From: Amycolatopsis umgeniensis
GTDB lineage: Bacteria; Actinomycetota; Actinomycetes; Mycobacteriales; Pseudonocardiaceae
Direction of reading: 5' to 3'
Assembly: GCF_014205155.1 (NCBI RefSeq)
Contig: NZ_JACHMX010000001.1
Span: 3,906,001 to 3,970,000 of the forward strand
DNA length: 64,000 bases
Program-made: the position numbers and the translations under genes
Part shown: piece by piece, positions 44,880 to 54,108 of the stretch
How the letters are laid out: every line of letters begins with the position of its first letter
Numbering within the stretch: the stretch's first letter is position 1
The notes under the pieces: model-generated
Told to the model about the DNA's origin: nothing
The model's database searches: none
The model's input: only the letters and a program-made list of their open reading frames with translations

Positions 44880-45117
44880 ACCACGCAGAACCGATGAATC
44901 GGATCGACCACCGGCCCGCTCGCCGAGAGTTTCAGGGTGCCGTCGGGATTCACCAGAAGGTGGCGGTCCGGCGGGGATCGAGATGCTGGACGACGACCAC
45001 CGGCACGGGGAAGTCGGCGGGAAGAGCCGACAGCACCGTGAGGAGTGCCTTGACTCCGCCAGCCGAGGATCCGATGGCGACGATCTCGAAGGCCGTCGAC
45101 TCAAGGCGGCCGCGCAT
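44876..45117 (-). pseudogene. cheB methylesterase remnant
   Basis: From the ATG at 45117 a 55-codon frame reads FEIVAIGSSAGGVKALLTVL...VPVVVVQHLDPRR, the N-terminus of a CheB methylesterase domain with its nucleophile motif. It stops at TGA 44950-44952. One frame over, HLLVNPDGTLKLSASG continues a later part of CheB and ends at 44876. The middle (about 40 residues, including the active-site histidine region) and everything after the second piece are missing. So the gene has lost internal and 3' segments. In intact relatives CheB-like enzymes sit with sensor proteins in stress-signalling clusters. Confidence 0.8.
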
Positions 45118-45140
45118 CCTCCAAGCGTAATGCTCGAAAG

Positions 45141-45506
45141 CTAGGCGGAACCGCCCACGCGGCGGATGACCTTGGCGAGAATTCCGGTCACCACCATCCA
45201 GAAGATCGCGGCGATGCCGTAGTTGATCAGCACGCGGAGCTTGGCGTCCTCGGGCATGAAGAGGTCCTTGAAGCCCAGCAGCAGCCCTTCGGCCCAGCCG
45301 CGGACGAACGACACGATGCCGTTGTCGGGGTTCGCCTCGCCGATCACGAAGACGACGTGCAGCACCAGGATCGCCGCGAAGATCAGGCCGACCCAGCGGA
45401 CGACGCTCGCCAGCACCCCGGCCGCGCGACCGCCGCCCGCACGCCAGTCGACCTTGCGCCTGGTCTTCTGATCTGCGGTTTCCTTCTCTTCAGCGTGCTC
45501 GCCCAT
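45141..45506 (-). CDS. small membrane protein of unknown function
   Basis: The 121-residue protein has a charged N-terminus (EEKETADQKTRRKVDW), then two membrane spans (about 33-57 and 97-113), separated by a loop with SFVRGWAEGLLLGFKDLFMPED. It is common in related actinobacteria as an unannotated protein. A dyad TACCCGCGAGTA at 45542-45553, similar to the lipase and esterase sites, lies in its promoter. Confidence 0.75.
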   Translation of the reverse strand: MGEHAEEKETADQKTRRKVDWRAGGGRAAGVLASVVRWVGLIFAAILVLHVVFVIGEANPDNGIVSFVRGWAEGLLLGFKDLFMPEDAKLRVLINYGIAAIFWMVVTGILAKVIRRVGGSA

Positions 45507-45622
45507 GCCGGGCAGTGTGGCACGCCGCCTGGTCCGATTGCTACCCGCGAGTAACCCGAATGGGCGCCACTCTGGTCACGGTTCGATCGCGGCCCGGGTT
45601 TCCTTTCGGGAGATCTCGCGGT

Positions 45623-47508
<1,886 letters not shown>

Positions 47509-47516
47509 AGCCCTGA

Positions 47517-47595
47517 GCTGAAGGGGCCCTTCACCGCATGCGATGCGGTGAAGGGCCCTTTCGCTGCGTCGGATGCGGTGAAGGGCCCCTTCAGC
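47517..47595. repeat. triple family II palindromic element, copy 2 (inverted)
   Basis: Nearly the reverse complement of 37846-37926, with two or three differences, 9 bp after the leuA stop. It could act as the leuA terminator. Confidence 0.9.
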
Positions 47596-47620
47596 CCCCC
47601 GCGATCCGGCCAGGTGCGCT

Positions 47621-47816
47621 AGCCGGATCACGCGTGTTCGGAGCCGGATCACGCGTGTCTCAAGGCGGATCACGCGTGATTGGGGCCGGAAGACACGATG
47701 CGATCCGGCCTCGGGCGTGTTCCGCCGCCAAGCACGCGAGTTACGGCTCCGAGCACGCGAGTTACGGCTCCGAGCACGCGAGTTCCGTGCCGGGACACGC
47801 GAGTCACGAGCGTTAG
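47621..47816. repeat. mirrored array of 21-bp units
   Basis: Three units of AGCCGGATCACGCGTGTTCGG type at 47621-47683 are followed, after a 47-bp centre, by three to four units of AGCACGCGAGTTACGGCTCCG type (47731-47810). The period is exactly 21 bp, and the second set is the reverse complement of the first with substitutions. No gene is encoded. Confidence 0.85.
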
Positions 47817-48439
47817 AGGGCTTTCACCGCGGCCAGGATGTCGGCCGGGTCGGTGCGGGTGGTGTAGTCCGGATGGACGTCGATGTAGCGGATGACGCCT
47901 TCACCGTCCACGACCAGGACTGTCGGGTACGGCAGCTCCCACTCCGCCGAGCCGTTGATCTTCTCGACGTCGCCGATGAGCGTGTCGAAAGCCGGCTTCG
48001 TCTCCGGCGCCAGCCGGAACGTGATGCCGAGCGCGCGGCCGAGCTCGTTGTCCACATCGGACAGAACGGTGAATTCCAGATCCTTTGTGGACAGTGAACC
48101 GTCCGGGAGCTGCGGGCTGACCGCGATCAGCTTCACCCCCAGGCCCTCCAGTTCCGGCAGCACCTCCTGCTGGTACGCGCGCAGCGCCAGATTGCAGTAC
48201 GGGCACCACGCGCCGCGGTAGAACACCACGACCGCGGGCCCGTCCTTGACCGAGACCCGGCCACCGTTCGCGTCCGGCAGCGCGAGATCCGGCATCGCCG
48301 CCCCCGGTTTCGCGGCCTTCTCGGCGACCACTCCGACGAACGACGCGCGATCGGCCTTGAGCACTTCGGCGATCTCCGCCGGGACGTGCGTCGCGACGGA
48401 TTCCCGCAGCTCGGACAGGTCGGTGTCGAGATCCCCCAT
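47813..48439 (-). CDS. AhpC/TSA-type peroxiredoxin-like protein
   Basis: The 208-residue protein has the thioredoxin-fold redox site WCPYC (Cys79, Cys82), with VSVKDGPAVVVFYRG and a C-terminal DVHPDYTTRTDP. It resembles the actinobacterial peroxiredoxin-like family with a helical N-terminal extension. AAAGGAGTGACC is the ribosome binding site. It is divergent from a TetR gene and shares its two operators, so it is almost certainly that regulator's target. Substrate could be peroxide or quinone-derived electrophiles. Confidence 0.88.
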   Translation of the reverse strand: MGDLDTDLSELRESVATHVPAEIAEVLKADRASFVGVVAEKAAKPGAAMPDLALPDANGGRVSVKDGPAVVVFYRGAWCPYCNLALRAYQQEVLPELEGLGVKLIAVSPQLPDGSLSTKDLEFTVLSDVDNELGRALGITFRLAPETKPAFDTLIGDVEKINGSAEWELPYPTVLVVDGEGVIRYIDVHPDYTTRTDPADILAAVKAL

Positions 48440-48454
48440 GGTCACTCCTTTGGT

Positions 48455-48497
48455 TGTACTGATCGGTACAGTGGAGCCGACTGTACTATTCGGTACA
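48455..48497. promoter_or_regulatory. paired operators TGTACT....CGGTACA
   Basis: TGTACTGATCGGTACA (48455-48470) and TGTACTATTCGGTACA (48482-48497), 27 bp apart, lie between divergent genes. The second overlaps a TACTAT box placed 7 nt before the tetR ATG. Confidence 0.8.
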
Positions 48498-49105
48498 TGG
48501 ATGGTCAACCGGCTGCTTCGACCCCACGCGGGCGCCTGACCCGGGACGCGATCGTCGACTCGGCGGCGGGGCTGATGTACGTCAACGGCGTCGCCGGGAC
48601 GAGCGTCGACAAGGTGCTCGCGGCGAGCGGGGCCGGGAAATCGCAGATGTACCACTACTTCAAGAACAAGGAACAGCTGGTCGAAGCGGTCATCGCGCGC
48701 TTCCTGGAGAACATCCTCGGCAACCAGCCGACCATCTTCGCGCTGCACGACTGGGCCGACTTCGAGCAGTGGGCCGGGGAGATCCTCGCCATCCAGACCA
48801 CCCCGCAGGGACCGATCGCCTGCCCGCTCGGCAATCTCGCCGGCGAGCTCGGCGACGACCCCAAGATGGCGCCCCTGCTGGACAAGGCCTACCGCGAATG
48901 GGAGTCACATCTCGAGCGCGGACTGAAGTCGTTGCAGGAACAGGGAAAGCTCGCCGAAGACGCCGACATCGCCCGGCTCGCGCAGACCGCGATGGCGTGT
49001 GTCCAGGGCGGCCTGCTGATGGCCCATCTGCGCCACGACATCACCCCGATCGCGGACGCGCTCAAGCTCGCGCTGGACCACCTGAAGAGTCACGCTCGCC
49101 CGTGA
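48497..49105 (+). CDS. TetR/AcrR-family regulator
   Basis: The 202-residue protein has an N-terminal helix-turn-helix (RDAIVDSAAGLMYVNGVAGTSVDKVLAASGAGKSQMYHYFKNKEQLV) and an all-helical ligand domain with CPLGNLAGELGDD, typical of the QacR/LmrA-like group that senses quinone or flavonoid-like compounds. The ATG lies 7 nt after TACTAT inside an operator, so it is probably autoregulated and leaderless. Its 3' end overlaps the convergent LysR gene by 44 bp. Confidence 0.9.
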   Translation: MDGQPAASTPRGRLTRDAIVDSAAGLMYVNGVAGTSVDKVLAASGAGKSQMYHYFKNKEQLVEAVIARFLENILGNQPTIFALHDWADFEQWAGEILAIQTTPQGPIACPLGNLAGELGDDPKMAPLLDKAYREWESHLERGLKSLQEQGKLAEDADIARLAQTAMACVQGGLLMAHLRHDITPIADALKLALDHLKSHARP

Positions 49106-50000
49106 GCGCCTCGACCTCGTCGGCCAGCGCGACGAGGATCTTCGCCACCGCGGGCCGCGAAGACGCGCCGAGCCGGCAGACGGCCTCCACGTGCCGCGCC
49201 GCTTTGATCCCGGCGAGCGGACGGCAGACCAGGCCGCTGCCGCGCCGGGTGTCCATGGTGTACCGGGGCAGCAGCGCGATCCCGTGCCCGGCGGCGACGA
49301 GCCGTTCGGTGATGCGGAAATCGTTGATGCGCTGGACGACCTGCGGGCGCACGCCGGTGCGGATGATCAGCGACTGGAGGATGTCGTCGACAGGGAAACC
49401 GGCGTTGACGCTGATCCAGCGTTCGTCGGCCAGTTCGGCGAGTTCGATGCGGCGCCGTTTGGCGAGCCGATGCCCGGCTGGCAGCGCGACGTCGAGCGGT
49501 TCGCGCAGCAGATGACGCGTCTCCAGCCGTTCCGAGCCGAGCGAAGGTGCGTGCTCGTCCCGGTGTGCCACCACGATGTCGTAGTCCGCGACGAGCCCCG
49601 GGACCTCCGGCGGGGTCATGTCGACGTCGCGCACGATGACTTCCAGTCCCTCGAATTCCGCCGTCCGGCGCAGCAGACCGGGGAGCAGCATCAGCCCGGC
49701 CGACTGGAAGATCGCCACCCGGACCCGGCCGCGGGGAGCGCTGCGGTAAGTGTCCAATTCGGACTCCGCGCGATCGAGTGCGGCGAGCACGTCGTCCGCG
49801 CGGGCGACCAGCGCCCGGCCCGCGTCGGTCAGCCGGAGTCCCCGGCCCGCCGGTTCCGTCAGCGCGAGACCGACGTCGGCCTGCAAGGCGCGAAGTTGCT
49901 GGGAAACCGCGGAAGGGGTGCAGTGCAGCGCCTTCGCGGCCGCCGTCACGCTGCCGCGATCGGCGAACTCGCGCAAGGTCCGCAATCGGCCGATGTCCAT
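49062..50000 (-). CDS. LysR-family regulator
   Basis: The 312-residue protein has the LysR winged helix (MDIGRLRTLREFADRGSVTAAAKALHCTPSAVSQQLRALQ) and a periplasmic-binding-like sensor domain beginning RVRVAIFQSAGLMLLPG. The ATG at 50000 is preferred to an in-frame upstream extension. It is divergent from an EamA exporter across 87 bp containing TATGTGAAG ... CTTCACGATA, likely its binding site, so it probably controls that exporter. Confidence 0.92.
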   Translation of the reverse strand: MDIGRLRTLREFADRGSVTAAAKALHCTPSAVSQQLRALQADVGLALTEPAGRGLRLTDAGRALVARADDVLAALDRAESELDTYRSAPRGRVRVAIFQSAGLMLLPGLLRRTAEFEGLEVIVRDVDMTPPEVPGLVADYDIVVAHRDEHAPSLGSERLETRHLLREPLDVALPAGHRLAKRRRIELAELADERWISVNAGFPVDDILQSLIIRTGVRPQVVQRINDFRITERLVAAGHGIALLPRYTMDTRRGSGLVCRPLAGIKAARHVEAVCRLGASSRPAVAKILVALADEVEALTGERDSSGGPARA

Positions 50001-50087
50001 CCCGCCAGCATATGTGAAGCGAAACTGAACGGTCACTGAAAATATTATCGCTTGTCCTTCACGATATGCCCCCGTAAGAGTGAAGGC
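50001..50087. promoter_or_regulatory. LysR/EamA divergent operator region
   Basis: Inverted parts TATGTGAAG (about 50010-50018) and CTTCACGATA (about 50057-50066) flank an AT-rich AAAATATTAT patch. Confidence 0.5.
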
Positions 50088-51011
50088 ATGCCCGCCCGCG
50101 ACCGTTTGCTCGCCCTGCTCGTCGCCGTCCTCTGGGGCTGCAACTTCCTCGCCATCCACGCCACCCTCGGGCAGTTCCCTCCCGTCTTCGCCGGCGGGCT
50201 GCGCTTCGCGGTCATCGCGATCCCGACCATCCTGTTCGTGCCGTGGCCGAAGGTGAAGATCCGCCACCTGCTCGGCTACGGGCTCGGCTTCGGCACCGGG
50301 CAGTTCGTGTTCCTCTTCATCGCGATGGACACCGGCATGCCGACCGGCCTCGCGTCGCTGGTGCTGCAGGCTTCGGCCCCGTTCACCGTCCTGCTCGGCG
50401 CCGTGTTCCTGCGGGAACGCGTGTCCGGACGGCAGCTCGCCGGGATACTGCTCGCCGTCGCCGGGATGGCGACGATCGCCTGGCAGCAGGCCGGGAACGC
50501 CGCCCTGCTGCCGGTGATCCTGACCCTTCTCGGCGCGCTGAGCTGGGCTTTCGGCAACTTGAGCACGCGGCAGGCGGCACCGGACAACCCGCTGAACTTC
50601 GTCCTCTGGATGTCGGTGGTGCCGCCGCTGCCGATGTTCGCGCTGTCACTGGCGATGGAAGGCCCGGCGGAGATCGGCCACTCGCTGAGCACGCTCGGCA
50701 CCCCGACCGGGCTGATCGGCCTCGGCGGCCTCGCCTACGTCGTGGTGTTCGGCACGATCGTCGGCTCCGGGATCTGGACTTCGCTGATGCGCCGCAATCC
50801 GGCGGGTGTGGTCGCGCCGTTCTCCCTGCTGGTGCCGGTGGTCGGGCTGTCGGTGGCGTTCCTCGTGCTCGACGAGCGGCCGTCGCCGCTCGAGGTCGTC
50901 GCGGCGGCCGTCGTCATCGGCGGCGTGCTGTTCGGTTCGACGAAGCGCCGCGTGCGCGAGCCGGACTTCCTCGCCGAAGCCGAAACGCCTCAGCCCACTG
51001 GAGTGCGGTGA
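50088..51011 (+). CDS. EamA/DMT-family transporter
   Basis: The 307-residue protein has ten hydrophobic spans in two EamA repeats (first: LLALLVAVLWGCNFLAIHATL; second: LLGALSWAFGNLSTRQ). It is the YdcZ/RhaT-like drug/metabolite transporter type, an exporter of amino acids or metabolites by family. It is paired with the divergent LysR gene. Its last 98 bp overlap the convergent erm gene. Confidence 0.9.
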   Translation: MPARDRLLALLVAVLWGCNFLAIHATLGQFPPVFAGGLRFAVIAIPTILFVPWPKVKIRHLLGYGLGFGTGQFVFLFIAMDTGMPTGLASLVLQASAPFTVLLGAVFLRERVSGRQLAGILLAVAGMATIAWQQAGNAALLPVILTLLGALSWAFGNLSTRQAAPDNPLNFVLWMSVVPPLPMFALSLAMEGPAEIGHSLSTLGTPTGLIGLGGLAYVVVFGTIVGSGIWTSLMRRNPAGVVAPFSLLVPVVGLSVAFLVLDERPSPLEVVAAAVVIGGVLFGSTKRRVREPDFLAEAETPQPTGVR

Positions 51012-51642
51012 GCCGTGCGGGCCGGGCGCCGCGCCCGGTGAACACCCGCCGCACGAAGTCCTGGTAGCGCGCACGATCCGTGTCGTCGACGAGCGGGCGC
51101 TCGCGGCGGGTCATGGTCAGCAGGCCGCCGTCGACACCGGGCCGGGGACGGAACGCCGCCGCGGGGACCCGTCCGGCCAGCCGGAAGTCGAACCACGGCC
51201 ACCACTGGGCGGTCATCATGGTCGCGCCGCCGACCCCGGCGCGACGGCGCGCCACCTCCCATTGCACGAGCAGGACGGCGTCGCTCCAGCCGGGAGCGGC
51301 GAGGACGTGGCGCAGCGTCGCGGTGGTCAGGTGGAAGGGCAGATTGCCGACCAGTACGCAGGGCGTTTTCGGCAGGGGGAACCGCAGGAAGTCCGCGGTG
51401 ACGATCTCAGTGGACGGCCGGACGCGTCCCGCCAGCCGGGCGGCGCGACGGGCGTCGATCTCGACGCCGGTCAGCGGCCTGCCGAGCCGTTCCAGCGGCA
51501 GGGTGAGCGCGCCGTCGCCCGTGCCGAATTCGATGATCGGCCCGCCGGTTTCGGCGACGAGCTTCACGACGGTTTCGATGGTTTTCCGGTCGATGAGGAA
51601 GTTCTGGCCGAGCTCATGACGGCCAGGACGGTGTGTGCGCAA
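50914..51642 (-). CDS. erm: 23S rRNA (adenine-2058-N6) methyltransferase, Erm family
   Basis: The 242-residue protein starts at a TTG (51640-51642) with GGAGA five bases before it. It shows the Erm signature RHELGQNFLID, the SAM pocket EFGTGDGALTLPL, and the catalytic NLPFHLTTA motif. It methylates A2058 of 23S rRNA and gives resistance to macrolides, lincosamides and streptogramin B. The frame is open further upstream, but conserved Erm proteins begin a few residues before RHELGQNFL. A short leader peptide and a WhiB7-like promoter upstream suggest drug-induced expression. Its 3' end overlaps the EamA gene by 98 bp. Confidence 0.9.
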   Translation of the reverse strand: MRTHRPGRHELGQNFLIDRKTIETVVKLVAETGGPIIEFGTGDGALTLPLERLGRPLTGVEIDARRAARLAGRVRPSTEIVTADFLRFPLPKTPCVLVGNLPFHLTTATLRHVLAAPGWSDAVLLVQWEVARRRAGVGGATMMTAQWWPWFDFRLAGRVPAAAFRPRPGVDGGLLTMTRRERPLVDDTDRARYQDFVRRVFTGRGARPARLTALQWAEAFRLRRGSPARARGASSNRTARRR

Positions 51643-51826
51643 GGGGTCTCCGCGGCTTCGAGGTGAGCCGGGCAGCCTGAAGCAGGCCCGGCGATGACTC
51701 GCTCGGGCGGCGGTTCCTTGCTGGAGCGTGGAATCCGCCGCTAGGCGCGGCGGGTCCTGGTGAAGGCGGAAGCACACATGGCAGCGAAGCTACCTCGAGC
51801 CGGCGTGCTTCCGCCAACGCTTTTCT
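51643..51826 (-). promoter_or_regulatory. erm promoter and leader with 12-residue peptide
   Basis: On the minus strand, AGAAAA (51821-51826) lies three bases before TTGGCG (51812-51817), with TAGCTT at 51787-51792 after a 19-bp spacer. This AT-patch plus -35 arrangement is that of WhiB7 promoters. Seven nt on, an ATG at 51777-51779 opens MCASAFTRTRRA, ending in TAG at 51741-51743. A stem CCGCCGC / GCGGCGG (51735-51753) spans its stop. Arg-Thr-Arg is a +X+ motif known to stall ribosomes with macrolides. Confidence 0.75.
51741..51779 (-). CDS. candidate erm leader peptide
   Basis: A 12-codon frame (ATG TGT GCT TCC GCC TTC ...TAG) encodes MCASAFTRTRRA. It starts directly at a predicted leaderless transcription start and overlaps a hairpin, 99 bases before the erm start. 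It is likely a sensor rather than a functional protein. Confidence 0.65.
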   Translation of the reverse strand: MCASAFTRTRRA

Positions 51827-52523
51827 ACGCGCCGATACGACTGGTGCCGAGGTGCTCGACAGGCCCGGACAGCGCGGCCTTCACCCCGCGGGTGAGGTCG
51901 TCGGTGAGCACCTCGGTCTCGCCCTTTTCGAGCCCGTCGACGACCTGGCGGGCGACGTCGCGCGGGTCGTTCTTCTCGACCTCGAACCCCTGGGTCATGT
52001 CGGTGTCGGTGTAGCCGAGGTGGACGCCGACGACCTGGGTGTCCTGCTCGGCGAACTCGATGCGGAGCGAGTTGGTGATCGACCAGAACGCGGCTTTCGA
52101 CGCGCCGTACGAACCCGAGCCCGACGCCCACGACAGGACGGAATGGACGTTGACCAGTGCGCCGCCGTCCTCGAGCTGCGGCGCAAACGCTTGCGCGATG
52201 CGCAGCGCGCCGAAGACGTTCGTCTCGAAGACCGGTCGATGCGCGTCGACCTCCTCGGCCAGCAGCGAGCCGAGGCCGAGGACACCGGCGTTGTTGAAGA
52301 CGATCGTCGCGTCGCTCGCCTTCTCGGCCAGCGAGCGGACGGACTCCGGGTCGGTGACGTCGAGCGGGAGCGGGACGATCCGCGGATCGGTCTCCTCGTG
52401 CGGCGACCTGGCGGTGGCGTAGACCTTGGCGGCGCCGCGGGCGAGCAGCTCGGCGACGAACGCCTTGCCGAGGCCTCGCTGGCCGCCGGTGACCAGGACG
52501 ACGGCACCCTCGATGGAGGTCAT
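51825..52523 (-). CDS. SDR-family oxidoreductase
   Basis: The 232-residue short-chain dehydrogenase has the NAD(P) site TGGQRGLG (residues 12-19), the structural NNAG, the catalytic Ser in VHSVLSWAS and YGASK. The substrate is unknown. It is divergent from a CGNR-type regulator at 52611; the 87-bp gap holds a palindrome, so the regulator probably controls this gene. Its stop lies within the AT patch of the erm promoter. Confidence 0.92.
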   Translation of the reverse strand: MTSIEGAVVLVTGGQRGLGKAFVAELLARGAAKVYATARSPHEETDPRIVPLPLDVTDPESVRSLAEKASDATIVFNNAGVLGLGSLLAEEVDAHRPVFETNVFGALRIAQAFAPQLEDGGALVNVHSVLSWASGSGSYGASKAAFWSITNSLRIEFAEQDTQVVGVHLGYTDTDMTQGFEVEKNDPRDVARQVVDGLEKGETEVLTDDLTRGVKAALSGPVEHLGTSRIGA

Positions 52524-52592
52524 GACTTGCTCCCTTGACAGAAGTGTTCGGCTTTTGCCTCTGTCGTCAGCATGAGGGCGCGCGGCGACAGA

Positions 52593-52608
52593 GTCAAGTA
52601 CGCTTGAC
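52593..52608. promoter_or_regulatory. palindrome GTCAAGTACGCTTGAC
   Basis: A perfect 6-bp dyad with a 4-nt centre in the divergent promoter. It covers a TACGCT box that lies 6 nt before the CGNR gene ATG, so a bound protein would block transcription. Confidence 0.7.
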
Positions 52609-52610
52609 CT

Positions 52611-53174
52611 ATGTCATGGACCGCGACGGACCGCTACCGGTTGCGCGCCGCCCCCTCGGGGCTGGCGCTCGTTCAGGACTTCCTCAACACGAAGGCGATC
52701 AAGGCACACGGCCTCGACCTGCTGGACGACGCCGACCTGGCGCGGCCGTGGGTCGCCGAGGCACTGGCCGAATGGTCGCGGACCCGCGACGCCGACGTGC
52801 CCGAGGTCACGCTGGGTTCGGGCGACCTTCGCGCGCTTCGCGACCTGCGGGAGTCGTTCGTTTCGCTCTTGGACGGGGACGAGGCGGCGGTCGAGAAACC
52901 GATCAAGGCGGAGCTGGCCCTGCGGGACGGCGTCGTCCGGCTGTTCCCGTCCGGCACCGGACGGCAGTGGCTCGCTTCGGCGCTGTGGACGGAGACGCTG
53001 CTCGCGCAGCAGTCCGGGATCTGGCCTCGGCTGAAACTGTGCCGTCTCGACGGCTGCCGTTCGGCGTTCTACGACGTCTCGCGCAACAACAGCGGCGTCT
53101 GGCACGACGTGAAGACGTGCGGGAACGTCGCGAACCTGCGGGCGTCGCGGGAGCGGAAGAAAGCGCTCAGCTGA
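52611..53174 (+). CDS. CGNR zinc-finger (ABATE-type) regulator
   Basis: The 187-residue protein ends in the CGNR zinc finger: C-RLDG-C-RSAFYDVSRNNSGVWHDVKTCGNVANLRASR. It has an N-terminal ABATE helical domain that begins after GLALVQDFLNT. Such proteins are probable stress regulators of neighbouring oxidoreductases. The ATG at 52611 follows a TACGCT box by 6 nt. Its 3' end overlaps the convergent gene by 8 bp. Confidence 0.9.
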   Translation: MSWTATDRYRLRAAPSGLALVQDFLNTKAIKAHGLDLLDDADLARPWVAEALAEWSRTRDADVPEVTLGSGDLRALRDLRESFVSLLDGDEAAVEKPIKAELALRDGVVRLFPSGTGRQWLASALWTETLLAQQSGIWPRLKLCRLDGCRSAFYDVSRNNSGVWHDVKTCGNVANLRASRERKKALS

Positions 53175-53808
53175 ACGACGCCAGCGCCGACGGGATCGGG
53201 ATCTCGCCGCCGATGACGTCGAAACCCCGGTTCTCGGTGAGGGGTTCCTCCAGCGCGGCGACCATGACGGCGGCGACGTCGGCGCGGCAGACGCGGCCGG
53301 GTTCGAGGTGGCCGGCGATCTTGACGTGCCCGCTGGGCGGATCGTCGGTGAGCGTGCCGGGACGGACGATCGTCCAGTTCAGGCTCGAGCGGCGGAGGAT
53401 GCTGTCGGAGATCTGCTTCGCCATCAGGATCGAGCGCACCAGGCGATCGCCCTGATCCGGTGAATCCGCGAACTGCGCGGAAAGCTGCACGAACCGCGCG
53501 ACACCCGCCTTCTCCGCGGCGCGGATCGCGGTGATCACACCGTCGCGGTCGACGAGGTCGACCGACGCCTGATCCGGATCGGGCGCGCCGATCGCGCTGA
53601 TCACCACCTCGGAACCGGCGAGGGCCTCGACGAGGTCGTCCGCGTCGGCGGTGACGTCCGCGACCACGGTTTCGGCGCCGAGCCCGGCGACCTCCTCGGC
53701 ACGGCGACGGCTGCGCAGGCCCGCGCGCACCTGATGCCCCCGCCCCCGCAGCAGCCGGACCACGTGAATCCCCGTCCGCCCCGACGCACCCAGCACTGTG
53801 ACCCGCAT
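53167..53808 (-). CDS. NAD(P)H-binding SDR-like protein
   Basis: The 213-residue protein has GASGRTGIHVVRLL, the glycine-rich cofactor site of atypical SDRs related to biliverdin reductase B and NmrA. It also has VVISAIGAPD and a C-terminal ENRGFDVIGGE. No Tyr-x-x-x-Lys catalytic pair is obvious, so a role as a reductase or redox sensor is open. It is preceded by a repeat-rich spacer. Confidence 0.85.
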   Translation of the reverse strand: MRVTVLGASGRTGIHVVRLLRGRGHQVRAGLRSRRRAEEVAGLGAETVVADVTADADDLVEALAGSEVVISAIGAPDPDQASVDLVDRDGVITAIRAAEKAGVARFVQLSAQFADSPDQGDRLVRSILMAKQISDSILRRSSLNWTIVRPGTLTDDPPSGHVKIAGHLEPGRVCRADVAAVMVAALEEPLTENRGFDVIGGEIPIPSALASFS

Positions 53809-53820
53809 GACACCGAGTCT

Positions 53821-53861
53821 GCCTGATCACGCGCCCACCTGCCTGATCACGCGCGACCCAC
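53821..53861. repeat. direct repeat TGCCTGATCACGCGC
   Basis: Two copies 20 bp apart (from 53820 and 53840). They share GATCACGCG with the 47621 array. Confidence 0.7.
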
Positions 53862-53917
53862 GCATTTCGTCCTCTAAATGCGCCCATGCCCACTCGCATT
53901 CAGAGGACTAAACGCGG
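53862..53917. repeat. family B inverted repeat
   Basis: CGCATTTCGTCCTCTAAATGCG and, 12 bp later, a diverged reverse complement. The same left half recurs at 54019-54040. Confidence 0.8.
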
Positions 53918-53952
53918 TGTCGTGCTCCGGCGGGCGCCGGGCGTTTGCCGTG

Positions 53953-54009
53953 GTGTCGCGAAAGCCACTTTCGGGACGTCAGATGTCCCGAAAGTGGCTT
54001 TCGCGACAC
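53953..54009. repeat. family I inverted repeat, copy 2
   Basis: Perfect 25-bp arms identical to those at 264-318, loop GTCAGAT. Confidence 0.92.
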
Positions 54010-54043
54010 GGCCACCCACGCATTTCGTCCTCTAAATGCGTCA

Positions 54044-54100
54044 AGTACATGAAGGCCCCCTTCCTGTACCTAGGCGCAAGGAAGGGGGCCTTCATGTACT
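54044..54100. repeat. 57-bp family II palindromic element, orientation 2
   Basis: Exact reverse complement of 13695-13751, lying 8 bp from the stop of the ABC ATPase gene; a likely terminator for the importer operon. Confidence 0.92.
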
Positions 54101-54108
54101 TCGACGAG

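Noticed and set aside
47621..47816. Twenty-one-base repeats considered as a CRISPR or plasmid iteron origin
   Set aside because: There are no spacers, no replication gene and no plasmid functions nearby. The mirror symmetry also does not fit a CRISPR.
51643..51777. Erm beginning at the GTG at 51777
   Set aside because: It would add 45 residues unlike other Erm N-termini and lacks a ribosome binding site. The TTG at 51642 has GGAGA at good spacing, and the upstream ATG in another frame gives a closed leader peptide. Not fully excluded.
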